Positions 20,104-34,500 are shown, counted from the stretch's first letter. The stretch: 64,000 nucleotides of DNA from JANSWY01 sp965243755 (GCA_965243755.1 CBDEVW010000006.1:682001-746000); one strand, 5' to 3'. Numbers and translations: made by a program. The notes: a model not told the origin generated them from the letters alone.

Positions 20104-21159
20104 ATGTTGAAAACAAAGAACTTACTTACACTACTTATTCTTCTTGCGCTTTCCTCCTCTGATATCTTTGCTCAGTGTACACAAGTGCTGAACCGGGCTG
20201 AAGATGAGTTTGAAGCTGGAAGGATTCTGGGTATTCCCGCAATGCTAAGAGAGTGCTTGAATACGGATGGTTTTTCTAAGGAGGAAACTATTCGAGCTCA
20301 CAAGTTACTGACCCAGGTCTATATTTTTTCGGATCAGGAATCCAAAGCAGAAGAATCTATGGTAAATCTGTTAAGGGTCGATCCTGAGCACCAACTGGAC
20401 GAAAATTTTGATCCTGCTGAATTGTTTTACCTCTATGAGAAGTTCAGAGTCGATCCTATTTTTCGGATTGGTGTAAAACTTGGAGGAAACCTTTTAACTC
20501 CGGTAGTCATAAATGAATACAGCACCTTTTCACCAGAAAATAGTTCGAGGACATATACCTCTGCTGCTGGTTTCAATGTTGAATTGTCGTTTGAAAGGCA
20601 TTTTCAATCAGGTTTAGAAGGGTCTGTCGGGGCTATGTTTCGAACCTCCACCTATGAAGTAAATAATATTTCTGAATCCACTACCATATTGTCTACCATA
20701 AAAGATGCTCAATCATGGTTGAAAGTCCCTATTATGGCCAGGTATAATTTTAATTATGCCAACAGAACGGGTCCATTGCCATATTTTTTGTTGGGTGGTT
20801 CTGTGGACTACCTGCTTGCGGCAACTATTGTTGATAGCAACAGACAAGGAGGGACACAAAAAGCGGTAAACAACTATAACCTGCTTACCAGGGACGAAAG
20901 GAATAGAATTAACTTATCCGGGATTGCAGGCGCAGGAGTCAAATTGAGAAGTCAGACCCATTTTATTACCATCGAAGGACGGTATGAAGTTGGTTTCCTG
21001 AATTATATAAATGCTGAAAACCGATATAATAGCAACGAAAGCGTCCATGGTCTCAGTTATGTTTCGGATGATTTAAAATTGGGCTATTTGTCTTTTACCG
21101 TAGGCTATACAAGATCAATTTATAACCCTAAAAAGAAGAAAAAATTCGTCAATCAATGA
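20104..21159 (+). CDS. Outer-membrane barrel protein with N-terminal helical-repeat region
   Basis: The 351-residue protein has a signal peptide (about 1-24, ending FAQ before CTQVL). Residues about 30-115 are helical and TPR-like (EETIRAHKLLTQVYIFSDQESKAEESMVNLLRVDPEHQ is one pair). From about 118 to the end are amphipathic beta strands of a PorT-like outer-membrane barrel (FRIGVKLGGNLLTP; LPYFLLGGSVDYLL; HFITIEGRYEVGFLNY; LGYLSFTVGYTRSIY). The helical part would face the periplasm. It starts 3 bp after the STAND gene and overlaps the lipoprotein start by 4 bp (ATGA), so translational coupling is likely. In context it is a candidate envelope receiver or exporter partner. Its specific function is unknown. 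Confidence 0.7.
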   Translation: MLKTKNLLTLLILLALSSSDIFAQCTQVLNRAEDEFEAGRILGIPAMLRECLNTDGFSKEETIRAHKLLTQVYIFSDQESKAEESMVNLLRVDPEHQLDENFDPAELFYLYEKFRVDPIFRIGVKLGGNLLTPVVINEYSTFSPENSSRTYTSAAGFNVELSFERHFQSGLEGSVGAMFRTSTYEVNNISESTTILSTIKDAQSWLKVPIMARYNFNYANRTGPLPYFLLGGSVDYLLAATIVDSNRQGGTQKAVNNYNLLTRDERNRINLSGIAGAGVKLRSQTHFITIEGRYEVGFLNYINAENRYNSNESVHGLSYVSDDLKLGYLSFTVGYTRSIYNPKKKKKFVNQ

Positions 21160-22451
21160 GCATAAGATCATTATTCAAAATTTGGGTTTTAGTAATCCTG
21201 ATAACACCTTTACTTCAAGGGTGCTTCCTGGAGAATGATGGCCCACAGCCGGATGAAGTGTTTGTGAAGTTTTATGGTGGAGATGGCGCAGATGAGTTGG
21301 TAGATATTGGTTATCTGGCCTCTGAGGATAGTTATATTTTGCTTGGAAACACCAACAGTTTCTCTAACAGGGGCCTGAGTGATATCCACTTGCTTAAAAC
21401 CAATAACGAAGGCAATTTTTCCGATGAATTGATCCTGGACCTGGGCAATAATGATAGTACATCAGATGTCAGCAGTTCATTAAAAATCTTTTCAGACCGT
21501 ATAGCGGTGATAGGTTCAACGGAATCACTTGATAGTACCGGAGTATTTCAAAATAAAAGATTGTTCTACGCAATCCTGGACTATGATCTAAATATTGTGT
21601 TGTCAGACACTATTTCATATCAGGACGAAGACCTAACTGGTAACGATATTATCATGACTTCTGACGGAAATCTGGTAATGCTGGCTACTACAGGAGAAAC
21701 CACTGATTTACAAAGAGATTTGTATTACACAAAACGATCTATCGCAGACGGGTCTTCAATTTGGCAAAGGGTGAATTCGGTACCAGGAGTGGATGTTGGA
21801 ATTTCTGTGATCGAGCTCCAAAATGGAGATATTGCCATATGTTCTCAAACAGATCGAACAAGTGTAAGGGGGTATGGAGGAGTTAATGCGTTGTATTTAG
21901 TGGTGAATAACTTGGGTTTGTTGAAAAATGCTTTAGCATATGGAAGATCTAATGGTGCAAGTACAAATATTGATGACGTGCCAACAAAGATGATAAATGA
22001 TGCCTCCGGAGCATTGATCATTGGGAATTCCAATATCAATGGAGAGCAGGAACCATTTGTGATTCAAATGACAAACCAGGGAGCAATAGATACTTTAAGA
22101 AATTTGGATCCGATCCCTGATCAATCAGATATCGAGGTTAAAGATGTAAAAAGAGCATTAAATGGCGACCTGATCTTTGTAGGAAACTTTAAACAATACG
22201 TCCTGTCTGCCGAGGAGGTCAAGAACGAAGAAACACCTAAAGGTCAGCAAATTTTATTTTTACGAACAGATCAGTTTGGAACAACCAATCTTACAAGTTG
22301 CCATCATGGAGATGGATTCACTGACAGAGGAGAAGCTGTAATTCAGTTACCTGATGGGCAAATCCTGATAGGAGGAACAATTAGTTTCGGAGCGAATCTG
22401 ACCAAAATGGTTTTGATGAAAGTAAATGGCTCGGGGAAACTATTAAAATAA
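21156..22451 (+). CDS. Lipoprotein with propeller-like repeats
   Basis: The 431-residue protein has a type II signal peptide with lipobox LLQGC, giving lipidation at Cys23. The mature part consists of recurring blade-like units that pair a 'value, unit, state' strand pattern: DSYILLGNTNS, GNLVMLATTGE, GDIAICSQTD, GALIIGNSN, GDLIFVGNF, GQILIGGTI. It resembles a six- to seven-bladed beta-propeller of the kind seen in Bacteroidota delta-60/SBBP-like proteins. Its start overlaps the barrel gene's stop (ATGA), linking it to that gene. The spacing to the giant-protein gene is 69 bp and includes a 7-bp inverted repeat (AATCTGA at 22450-22456, TCAGATT at 22464-22470). It is a likely envelope partner of the barrel or the giant protein. 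No enzymatic motif was seen. Confidence 0.65.
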   Translation: MSIRSLFKIWVLVILITPLLQGCFLENDGPQPDEVFVKFYGGDGADELVDIGYLASEDSYILLGNTNSFSNRGLSDIHLLKTNNEGNFSDELILDLGNNDSTSDVSSSLKIFSDRIAVIGSTESLDSTGVFQNKRLFYAILDYDLNIVLSDTISYQDEDLTGNDIIMTSDGNLVMLATTGETTDLQRDLYYTKRSIADGSSIWQRVNSVPGVDVGISVIELQNGDIAICSQTDRTSVRGYGGVNALYLVVNNLGLLKNALAYGRSNGASTNIDDVPTKMINDASGALIIGNSNINGEQEPFVIQMTNQGAIDTLRNLDPIPDQSDIEVKDVKRALNGDLIFVGNFKQYVLSAEEVKNEETPKGQQILFLRTDQFGTTNLTSCHHGDGFTDRGEAVIQLPDGQILIGGTISFGANLTKMVLMKVNGSGKLLK

Positions 22452-22520
22452 TCTGAATGCGGATCAGATTAAAAAAGTTGTAAGAAATTATTAAAAAGAA
22501 TTGGCTCAAATTATTATCTC

Positions 22521-25500
22521 ATGCAAAAGCGACTACTACTCTATTTAGCATTTTGCCTACCAGCTATAGGATTTTCACAAACTATCACTGATGCAGAGTG
22601 GCTGGATAGTGATGGTGACGGAAATATCGACCAGGTGACTTTAACTTTTAGCGAAAACATGGATGTTTCCGATCTGGATGGAGCTGGAGGTACCGGATTA
22701 GATTGTATTACGATTAGTGGGGCTACTATTGATAATACTCCAGACTATACTGCAACGAATATTGCAACACTTACCCTGGATATTTCTGACATTACAGGCA
22801 CTGCAACCCCTGCGAATACAATTACATATAGTAGTGCCGCAACAAATTCTGCGATAGTAACCAATGCAGGGGCTACTGAAATTTCTGATGGGGAGATTAG
22901 TGTTTTTGGAGGTACATACAGTGATGGAGCTGCACCTGCAATAATAGATTTTGAATACCAGGATAACGACAATGATGGTATAATAGATCAGTTTTTAATC
23001 ACCTTTTCAGAAGCACTGGCTGCAGCGAGCAATCTTGAAGCCAATGACTTATCACTTTCAAATGTGAGTGATTTTACTTCCGCAGCTTTTGGAACCAATA
23101 CTACCAACCTTCTGGGAGCGGGAGGTGAAACCAACGTAGTAGTTGTGCTAGGAACACCCGCAACTGTCGAGGATACTGAAGACAATGGTGGAACCCTTGA
23201 AGTTACAACGCAAAATACTTTTAGTCTGACGGATGGAACCAATGTCAACAATGCTTTGGTGGCTCAAACGCACGCAACCTTTTCAGATGGGGCGGCACCA
23301 ATATTAGTTTCAGCTGAATACCTGGATACAGATGCAGATGGCATTGTGGACAGAATAGATGCGACATTTAGTGAGGACATTTCTGGTTCTACCTATGAAG
23401 CAGCGGATTGGAGCCTCCCTTCAAATCCTGAGACCTTATCGATTTCAGGAGGAGTTGTTTCAGGAACCGATATGCGACTTACCATCACAGGAGCTCCTGC
23501 TGATGATACGTCATTGGGAGCTACAACGGTACAATATACTGACGGGTCCACTACAGGAAGCATTACCGACGGCAGCAATGATACCCCGACCAGTGCTGTG
23601 ACAACTGTAGATGATGGAGCTGCACCAGTAATCGTTGATTTCGAATACCAGGACAATAACAACGATGGAGCAATAGATCAATTTTTGATTACCTTCTCTG
23701 AAGCACTTGCTGCTGCCAGTAATTTAGAAGCTAATGATCTATCACTATCTAATGTAAGTGATTTTACTTCAGCTGCTTTTGGAACTAATACTACTAATTT
23801 GCTAGGTGCTGGTGGTGAGACAAGTGTGACTGTAGTATTGGGAACACCGGCATCAGTAGAAGATACGGAGGACAATGGAGGAACCCTTGAGGTTACCACA
23901 CAAAATACCTTTAGTTTATCGGATGGCACCAATATCAATAATGGATTGGCGGCCCAAACCCAGGCCAGTTTTTCAGATGGAGCGGCACCTATTTTAGTTT
24001 CAGCTGAATACCTGGATACAGATGCAGATGGCACTGTTGACAGAATAGATGCGACATTTAGTGAAGATATTACAGGGTCTACCTATGAAGCATCTGATTG
24101 GAGCCTCCCTTCAAATCCTGAGACCTTATCGATTTCAGGAGGAGTTGTCTCTGGAAGTGATATGCGACTTACGGTTTCCGGAGCTCCTGCGGATGATACG
24201 TCATTGGGAGCTACAACTGTACAATATACTGATGGGTCCACTACTGGAAGCATTACAGACGGCAGCAATGATACACCGACCAGTGCTGTGACAACTGTAG
24301 ATGATGGAGCTGCACCAGTAATCGTTGATTTCGAATACCAGGACAATAACAATGATGGTGCAATAGATCAATTTTTGATTACCTTCTCTGAAGCACTTGC
24401 TGCTGCCAGTAATTTAGAAGCCAATGACCTATCACTATCTAATGTAAGTGACTTTACTTCAGCTGCTTTTGGAACTAATACCACTAATTTGCTAGGTGCT
24501 GGTGGAGAGACAAGTGTGACTGTAGTATTGGGTACACCCGCATCCGTAGAAGATACTGAGGACAATGGGGGAACACTTGAGGTTACCACACAAAATACCT
24601 TTAGTTTATCGGATGGCACCAATATCAATAATGGATTGGTGGCCCAAACTCAGGCAAGTTTTTCAGATGGAGCGGCACCTATTTTAGTTTCAGCTGAATA
24701 CCTGGATACAGATGCAGATGGCACTGTTGACAGAATAGATGCGACATTTAGTGAAGATATTACAGGGTCTGCCTATGAAGCAGGAGATTGGACTCTTCCA
24801 GCCAACCCAGAGACGCTCTCGATCTCAGGAGGAGTAGTTTCAGGAACCGATATGCGACTTACCATCACAGGAGCTCCAACTGATGATACTTCATTGGGAG
24901 GAACAACCATACAGTATGTTGATGCGGCCACAACAGGAAGTGTTACAGATGGAGCCAATGATACACCAACCAGTGCAATAACAGCAGTCACAGATGGAGC
25001 AGCACCTGTAATCGTTGATTTTGAGTACCAGGACAATGATAGCGATGGCGCAATTGATCAGTTCTTGATTACTTTTTCTGAAGCACTTGATGCTGCCAGT
25101 AATTTGGAAGCTAATGATTTATCACTGTCCAATGTAAGTGATTTTACATCAGCTAGTTTTGGAACTAACACCACCAATCTTCTTGGAGCGGGAGGCGAAA
25201 CGAATATAGTTGTAGTCCTGGGAACACCTGCTTCAGTACAGGATACCGAGGATAATGGAGGAACTCTTGAAATTACTACGCAGAATACCTTTAGTCTGTC
25301 AGATGGGACAAACGTTAATAGCGTGCTTGCTGCACAGACTCAGGCAAGTTTCACAGATGGAGCTGCACCTGTGATTTCAGATTTTGAATATCAGGATAAT
25401 AACAATGATGGCGCAATTGATCAGTTTTTAATTACTTTCTCTGAAGCACTTGATGCGGCCAGTAATTTAGAAGCCAATGATTTATCACTGTCCAATGTAA

Positions 25501-28500
25501 GCGACTTTACTTCAGCTGCTTTTGGAACTAATACTACTAATTTGTTAGGTGTTGGTGGTGAGACAAGTGTGACTGTAGTGCTTGGTACACCTGCAACAGT
25601 TGAGGATACTGAAGACAATGGAGGAACTTTAGAGGTTACCACACAGAATACGTTTAGCTTATCGGATGGTACCAATGTCAATAATGCACTTGTGGCTCAA
25701 ACCCAGGCAAGCTTTTCAGATGGAGCCGCACCAATTTTAATATCTTCTGAATACCTGGATACTGATGCTAATGGAGTGGTGGATAGGATAGACGTCACCT
25801 TTAGCGAAGACATTACAGGGTCTGCATATGAAGCAGCAGATTGGAGTCTTCCTGCCAATCCAGAGACACTTTCGATCTCAGGAGGAGTTGTTTCTGGTAC
25901 GGATGTGCAACTGACTGTTACCGGAGCTCCTGCTGACAATACTGCATTAGGAGGAACAACCATTCAGTATGCTGATGCTGCCACCACAGGAAGTATAACA
26001 GATGGTAGCAACGATACACCAACCAGTGCAATTACAGCTGTTACGGATGGAGCCGCTCCTATAATAGTAGATTTTGAATACAGAGATAATGATACAAACG
26101 GGACCATCGATAGAGTATTAGTTTCCTTTTCAGAGACATTGGATGCAGCCAGTGTGCTAAGAGCTAATGATTTACTAATTACCAATGTTGGAGACTTTAC
26201 CAGTGCCGCTTTTGGTACCAATACAACTGATCTGGTCACTGGAGCTGTATCTAGTGTGGAGGTTGTGCTTGGGACACCATCTTCTGTAGTTGATACGGAA
26301 GATGGATCTGGCAATTTTGCAATATCCACTCAGAACTTATTCAGCCTTACAGATGGTACCAACACTAACTCGTCGTTGGGGGCACAAACGCAGGCTACTG
26401 TAAGTGATGGTGCATCACCGGTAATTACAGGATATTCTCCTAGCCAGGGAGCTACGGGCGTTGCTATAAATACCAATATCACCATGACATTTTCAGAAGA
26501 TGTAACTGATCAAAGTACTGGTGACATTACATTGGAAGATATTACTGGAGTTGGTGCAGATGATAGGGCAGAAGCGGCATTAACTATAGATATTGGGGTA
26601 GCAACTTCGAATGAAGTGGTAATTAATCCAAATGCAGATTTAACTAACACCAACCAGTACTCTGTGAGTGTTCCCGGGACCAGAATTGATGATGGAAGTG
26701 GTAATTTCTTTGCAGGATTAAATGGAACTACAGATTACAATTTTACAACTGTCGTACCTACACCGACCATCTCAGACGTGGAGTGGCTGGATAGTGATGG
26801 TGACGGAAATATAGATCAGGTTACACTAACCTTTAGCGCCAATGTGGATATCGCTGATGGTGATGACGCAGGAGGAACTGGGTTGGATTGTATTAGTATT
26901 AGTGGTGGAGTTACAATTGACAACACACCTAATTATGATAATACCAATATCGCTTCAATTACTTTGGATATAACCGATATTACGGGGACTGCAACGCCTT
27001 CCAATACAGTCACTTATGACGGTACGGCCACTAACTCATCGATTACTTCAAATACAGGTAGTGTAGAAATCCTGGATGGTGAGGTTGCGGCCAATGGAGG
27101 AACATACTCTGACGGTGCAGATCCGGTAATCATTGATTTTGAATACAGGGATAATAATTCTGACGGACAGATAGACCGGATATTGGTGACTTTTTCTGAG
27201 ACCTTAGATGCTGCCAGTACACTGAGTGCAAATGACTTGAATATTACTAATGCAGGTGATTTTACCAGTGCTGCATTTGGTACAGATGGAACAGACTTAA
27301 TTACAGGAGCAGTATCCAGTGTGGAGGTAACACTTGGAACATCATCTTCGGTGCAGGACACCGAGGATGATATTGCGGCAAGCTTTGCTATAAGTACACA
27401 AAATGCTTTTAGTCTTACAGACGGTACCAACACCAACTCCACCACTGGAGCACAAACGCAAGCCACAATAACTGATGGAGCTCCTCCGGTAGTCGTTGAT
27501 CTTGAAATATTTGATGCAGGAGGAGATGGATTGATTGAACGAATCGATATCACTTTTAGCGAAAACGTGGATACTGATGATAGTGCCCCACCAGTATTGG
27601 CCGACTTAGGGACTCTGACATTGCCGGATGGTACTAATGTATCAAATGGAGGTACTTCGATCTCCGATCCTGCTGGTGGAACTAATGTGGTATCCGTTAC
27701 AGGAATTGTTGATCAGGCCACCATTGAAACGGGTGCTGGTTCAACAGCTATTGATGGTCTTACAGGCCTTTGGGTAGATGCTACCGGAAATGCAATTATT
27801 GCTACTGGAGATGACTCGGAAAGTATTATAGATAGTGCCTTACCTATTTTAATTGATAGGATACCTGCACACACGGGATCAGCAGGAATTGGAACCAACA
27901 TTGATCTTGTTTTTTCAGAGGTGCCTGCGTTAGGTACTGGAAATATTACGGTTACAGATGAGGATGATGGTTCAAGCACGCAGGCGATGAATGTTACAGG
28001 TGGAGTCATAGATGGTGACACTGTTACTATTGACATTACTTCAGACCTTGAATACAGTACAAATTATTCTGTGCAAATTGATGCAACAGCAATTGATGAT
28101 GCGGCAGGCAATTCTTATGCGGGTATAGCGAATAATACAGATTACACTTTCTCCACTGTAGCACCTGCATTTCTAAGTGCCGGAGACATTGCCTTTGTTG
28201 GCTGGGATGCTGACGATAATGACAACTTTGCTATTGTGGCATTAACCGACCTTGATGGTTCAAGTACGCCATTCGATATAAGGTTTACGGATAACGAGTG
28301 GGACGGGACTTCAGCTTTTATTTCCGGAGAAGGTGAAATAATCTGGACGGTCAACGTTTTAGTGTCCGCTGGGACGATAATCGAATTTAATGATGTTAAT
28401 ACCGGGACACCATCTGTTACTGCGGGATCAGTTGCAAGGACTGGTTCATTCCTTATAAACACAAGCAATGAAGCTGTTTTTGCCTACATTGGATCAGGGC

Positions 28501-31500
28501 TAACTGGCGTTTCGGCAGTTCTTGCAGGAATCAGTAGTGATGATATTGCTGGCTGGGGTTCTTTGGCTAATTCTGGATTGGTGGAAGGAACAACTGCAAT
28601 TGACTTTGATGGTGTGGATGATGATCTTGATGTTGGACAATACACAGGCAGGAGAGAAGGAGCTGCCGATTTTGCTGATTATTTGTTTAGGATCAATGAC
28701 CCAAATGAGTGGTTTACCAATGATGGTGGCGGAACTCAGACAATAACATTCAACACTACAGCCTTCACCATAGACACAGACCCACCAAATGTCACCTCAA
28801 TTACTCCAAGTCCTTTGGTAGTGTCTGATCCGGACGTAGGCGCCTCTAATTTCAGTGTAGTCGTGCTATTTGACGAGCCAATGGATGGTGTAACAGCTCC
28901 TACAATTTCATTCAATACCGATGTTGTTGGGACCGGAACGCTCACATTTAATTCCGGAGGCTGGTCTACAAATGTAAATACCAATGATACGTACACTGCG
29001 ACTTATGATGTTGCTGACGTCAATGAGTTGGTTACTGACATAAACATCTCAGTAATAAGTGCAGTAGATTCCGTGGGAAATACTCAGGTCATTGCTGATA
29101 CCGAGTTAAATGAGTTTACAGTAGATACTGATAACCCAGCTTTCACCGCCGCTCATTTCTTTGACACTGATGAAGACGGAACTATCGATGAAATAGTCAT
29201 CGAAATGGATGAAGAGGTGGATGAAACAAGTGTGGAGTTTGGAGATTTTACACTTGGAGCCGGCAGTGTTACTTCAGTCTCGACAGTAGCCAGTACCAAC
29301 GTGGATAATTCACTGGACACGAGCGATTCTGATCAATACGTAACACTTGAAGTAAGTGTCCCGGGTACTGCTACGGTGACAGTTGCTTATGCCGGAGGAG
29401 CTAGTGGTTTTCTGGCTGATGCCAATGGAAATATTGCCGCTGATGATGCTTCAATTACTACGGTGGATGTTGCAGCACCTGTGATTGCTGCTGCCAGTAC
29501 CGTGGATGCCGATGCAGATGGTTTCATTGATGGACTAACCATTACTTTATCAGAAAATATCAATGATGGTGCCTCCACCCTGGATGGAACGACATTTGAC
29601 GTGACAGGATTCTCCGGAGAAGGTGTAACAACCGGATCTGCAAATGACAATGAGCTGAATTTAACCTTCACTGAGGCAGTCGTTGCTGGTGGTGATACCG
29701 ATGCTGCACCTGATGTTACGCTTAATTTAGGAACACTAAGTGATGGGTCAAATACCACGGTTGGGAATCAGTTATTCTCAGGAACCACCGATGGAGCTGC
29801 TCCTGCTATTGTGGATCTTGAAATTCAGGATACAGATAATAATGCATTAATAGATCAGCTGGTTGTTACTTTTAGTGAAAATGTGGAGACGTTTGATGGG
29901 TTTGCTCCGGATATTACTGACTTTGGAACCATTGTATTACCTGATGGTAGTAACGTTACTGCCGCTACTGTTTCAGACCCAGGAGGAACTTCCCCAACCG
30001 TTACTTTAAGTGCCATAACCAATCAGGCGACTGAAAATTCGGGAGTAGGATCGACTGCTATTTCAGGAGTAACTAACCAATGGAGTGATGGTACCAATCA
30101 AACTTCAGATCCTGATAACTTTGTTAATATAACCGATGGAGCTTCTCCTACTATTTCAGTCACTAACCCTACAAATCCAGTGGATGGAGCCAGTGAAAAT
30201 AGTGCTTCTCTTACATCTATTGCGATTGTATTTGATGAAGATGTACAGGCAGGAACTGGGAATATAGAAATTTATGCTGATATGACACCTTTTGGTCAGG
30301 CTGATCTTTTGGTGTATCAGGCAGCAACATCTACTGGTACTTATGGAGCAAGAACTTTTACTACAGATGAGGCAAGTTTTGATGTGTCATCAGTGACCTT
30401 CTCATCGGGCATTACATATTATGTGAACCTCGACGCAGGAGCAATTGAAGATGGGTCATCCAATGGGTATGCAGGTATATCCGATGAAACCACCTGGAAT
30501 TTCACCATCAATGCGGAGACCAATGATCCGGTAGTTACCAACAGAAACCCTGCAGACAACTCATCAAATGTCGACATAACAACAGACTTTACCATTACTT
30601 TTGATGAGCCTGTTTTTCAGGGAGTAGGTTCAATTGAATTAAGATATTCCGGGACTAACAATCTTGTTGAGTCTGTTGATGTCTCAACAGTCGCGTTTGT
30701 TGGAAATACAGCGACCATAAGTTTTACCAATGACTTATCCGGTCAGACGCAATATTATATCCTCATCCCGGATGGAGCTATTGTGGACAACAATGCCAAT
30801 ACATTCAACGGATATAGTACAACTGGAGGTTGGAACTTCTTCACCGAATCTGGAACTGATGTGGCGGCTCCATTAGTCACTGCTATTAATCCTTTAGATG
30901 CTGCAACTGGCGTGGGTATTAACCCTACAATTTCTATCACATTCAATGAACCGGTTGTGGCTGGAACGGGTAACTTTTATATCAGAGATGGGGGTGTTCC
31001 TCATAGTACTTTAGACGTTAGTTCAGACATCAGTATTTCAGGAAACACAGTTTCGTTTTCACCATCCTCGAACCTGGATTACAATACGGCCTATACCATT
31101 GATTGGGACGCTGGTGCTTTAGAAGATAATGAAGGAAATGGCCTGGCTATTATTGGTAGTCAAAGTGTTCCGGCAGATGGGACCTGGAATTTCACCACAT
31201 TGGCGGATGTAACTGCACCTACTTTGGTGACAATAACCCCAGCAAATGATGCAACTGGCATTTCAAGTGACCCAACTACAATAAGTTTGATCATGAACTT
31301 TTCGGAACCAGTGAATCTGGGAACCGGAAGCGTAGAAATATATTATAATGATGGAACCACACTGTTCACTTCCGAGAACATTACCGGAGGAGTGTTGAGT
31401 AATGCAGATTCCACAATAACACTCGCCTTGTCCGATGCACTGGATGGAGCGACAGAATATTATGTAAGCATTGCAAGTGGCGTAATTGAAGATAAAAGTG

Positions 31501-34500
31501 GGAATGCATTTGCCGGTGTTGCAGCTAATGGCTCATGGTCATTCACTACCACTGCTGATGCAGTAGCTCCTGTGGCTACTCCGAATACACCTGCCCATAC
31601 CAGTACAGGGTTTGACCTTTCTGGAAATCTTGTAGTAGACTTCTCAGAAAAGGTATACGCCGGATCTGGCAATATTACCATTACTTCTGCTTCACAAACT
31701 TTAACTATTCCTGCCACTGACGGAACACAGGTTTCTGGTTTCGGAACAACCCAATTGACAATTAATCCAAATGTGGAATTGTTTAGTAATGAGGCCTATA
31801 CTGTATCTTTTGGAGCAAATGCCATTGAAGATGCCTCGGGAGTGGACGCTACCGTAACATGGTCGTTCAGTACTGAAACCGGTGTAACTGTAACTGCTCC
31901 GGCAGGAACATTATGTACAGGAGGTGATTTTACTGCTATAAGCAACATAGTCATTGCTGAAACAAGCAGCGATAATTTCAGAGTGGGGGCAAGTCAGACG
32001 ATTGTTTTACAATTGCCCGTAGATCATAAGTTTAATACAGCGGTTGGAAATATTGGGGTGTCGGGAGCTGACATCAGTGGTGAGATGCTCACAGTCAATG
32101 AAACTTCTCTGACAATCACATACAGTATTTCAGGCTCTGCTTCAACAGACCAGATAACTATTGGCAATTTGGAAATCCAATACAATGGCTCTTCTGCACT
32201 TTCAAACCAACTAGTGCTGAGGTCCGGTACTGGTACTGCAGATATGGAGGGTAATCAGGATTATCATGATTTAACTTTCATTGATATTTCAACTTCTGTT
32301 ACACCAGCAGCACCTGATATTACTCCAGCACCTGTGGGGTCTGTCACGACAGAAATGGATATTGCAGATACAACTGCTTCAGCCTTTAATATTTCATGGT
32401 CTGGTGGGGGAGGCAGCTCTTACAGATGGGTAAATGATGAAACAAGTGCTACTTTTGATATTGTCGCAGCTAATTCTACAACAAGCTCAAATCTCCCCGG
32501 ATTTAACCTGAATGCGAGTGAACTATACACTTATTACTTACTTGAGAATGATGGTACCTGTGTTAGTGACTCATCAAAGCTAAATATATTTGTATCTGAT
32601 ATCCTGTCAACATCTGGAACGACATCTTTCTTTGATAATGATGCGGATGGAGATACTGTCAGTGTCTTTTTACCAACCAATCATACCATTGCATTCTCTG
32701 GAAACGGAACTATTAACCTCACTAATTTTGGTGGCTATAGAAGAATTCGGTTTATTCCTGAAAATGCTGGAATTGGAACTCATGACTTGAATGTGGTAGT
32801 AACAAATAATGACACTGGTGAATCTTACACTTACGTAAGGACCTATACAGTGAATTCGGCAGCAAGTATATTCAACCCAGTACCGGCTACAGATTACTGC
32901 AATAATGGGACCTCCGTTTCGATTGTTCCTTATACTTCAGATATTGTGCCAAATTATGGTCCAGGTTCTCAGTTCTACGCTTTTGATGCGCCTGCCGGAG
33001 TGTCTGGGACGTTGCTCAATACGGCTGACTGGACATTTAATCCTTCCGGGCTCGCTCCAGGGTCTACTTCAAATGATCTGGTCATCAGGAGAATTATTCA
33101 AAATGGATCAGGTACAAAGATCAATGCCGGTTTTGAAACTTTTACTGTTTATCCTGATCCTGTGGTAGCATTTGCCAATCTCAATACACAGTATTGTGAA
33201 GATGATGATTTATTTGCGTTAGATATCACTGTTGATGGTAGTAGCGTAACAGTAACTTCCTATGATATTATTAAGTTAACAGGAACGGGTGCTCCGGCGG
33301 GACCAATAACAATCGTATCAGATGAATTTGATCCCAGCGACCCATTAGGTAATGGTACAGCTGCGGTAGGAACTTATCGGATTCAATTCACGTCAAGTGC
33401 AGGAGATGACCCGGATGGTGGATGTGTAGTCACAGAAAACTCAACTACAGTGGAAATAATTACCAAACCAGTAGTGCCGGAAATTACAAGTGGTTATGAT
33501 GCGGATTTGGGTGATCCGCTGAGTCCAATCTTAATTGAATATTGTGAGGGGGAAACCATTAGTAACGTATCTATAAATACACCGGGCACAGACACGTATA
33601 CCTGGTATAATTCCTCTAATGCTCAACTTACTGTATCTGCAACCAATGGAACTTTTATTACCCCTAATGAACTTTTTGGTTCCGCTTCACCAGCAAATGA
33701 CACTTATGAATTTTATGTGTTCCGGACAAGTGATATCAGCGCTGCTTTACCATCAGGATGTACCAGTGATTCATTAAGAATCATATTTGAGATTTATGAA
33801 AATCCTGATGCTCCTGTGATCGATGAAACGGGAAGTGTTGTTAATAATACATCCGCAGCTTTCTATAACTATAACTATTGTGAAGGTGATGCCATTGAAG
33901 ATATTACTTTGGATCTTGCCACCTTTGGGTATGCCTCGGCAGACAGCTCGTTTGTATGGTTAACAGAAGATAAAGGGACAGTAATTACAACGGCAAATGC
34001 TTTGGGAAGTGTAATAACAACTACTGAGATGGGATTGCCGTCCAATGCAGGTGCTACGGATTTTGATACTACGTTCTTTGTAGTAAGAAGAGATTTTGAA
34101 GACTTAGGTGGTAGTGGGTTTACCGGTTGCCCGGGAGATACCACCGAAATCAATATCAGTTTCTGGGAGATACCCGAAGCACCGGATGTGAATACCTTTA
34201 CTACAACATTTTACTTATGTTTAAACCAAACGTTTGTAGATGCATTTGAGCAAAGTTTTATTTCAACGCCTGATAGCTCCGGAATGGTCTACAAGTGGTA
34301 CCAGGACGCTGGAGGAACTCCTGGAGCCCAGATTACCACAACATTGAATGATCGAATAACCGAGTCTCAGTTAACTACTGCAGGCTATGACAGGACCACA
34401 GCAGGCACCTATACTTACTGGGTATCCCAAACCAGAGCTATAAATTCTGGTGAATCTTTCAATGGTTGTGAGAGTGCAGCTACTGAAGTCACCATAACAG

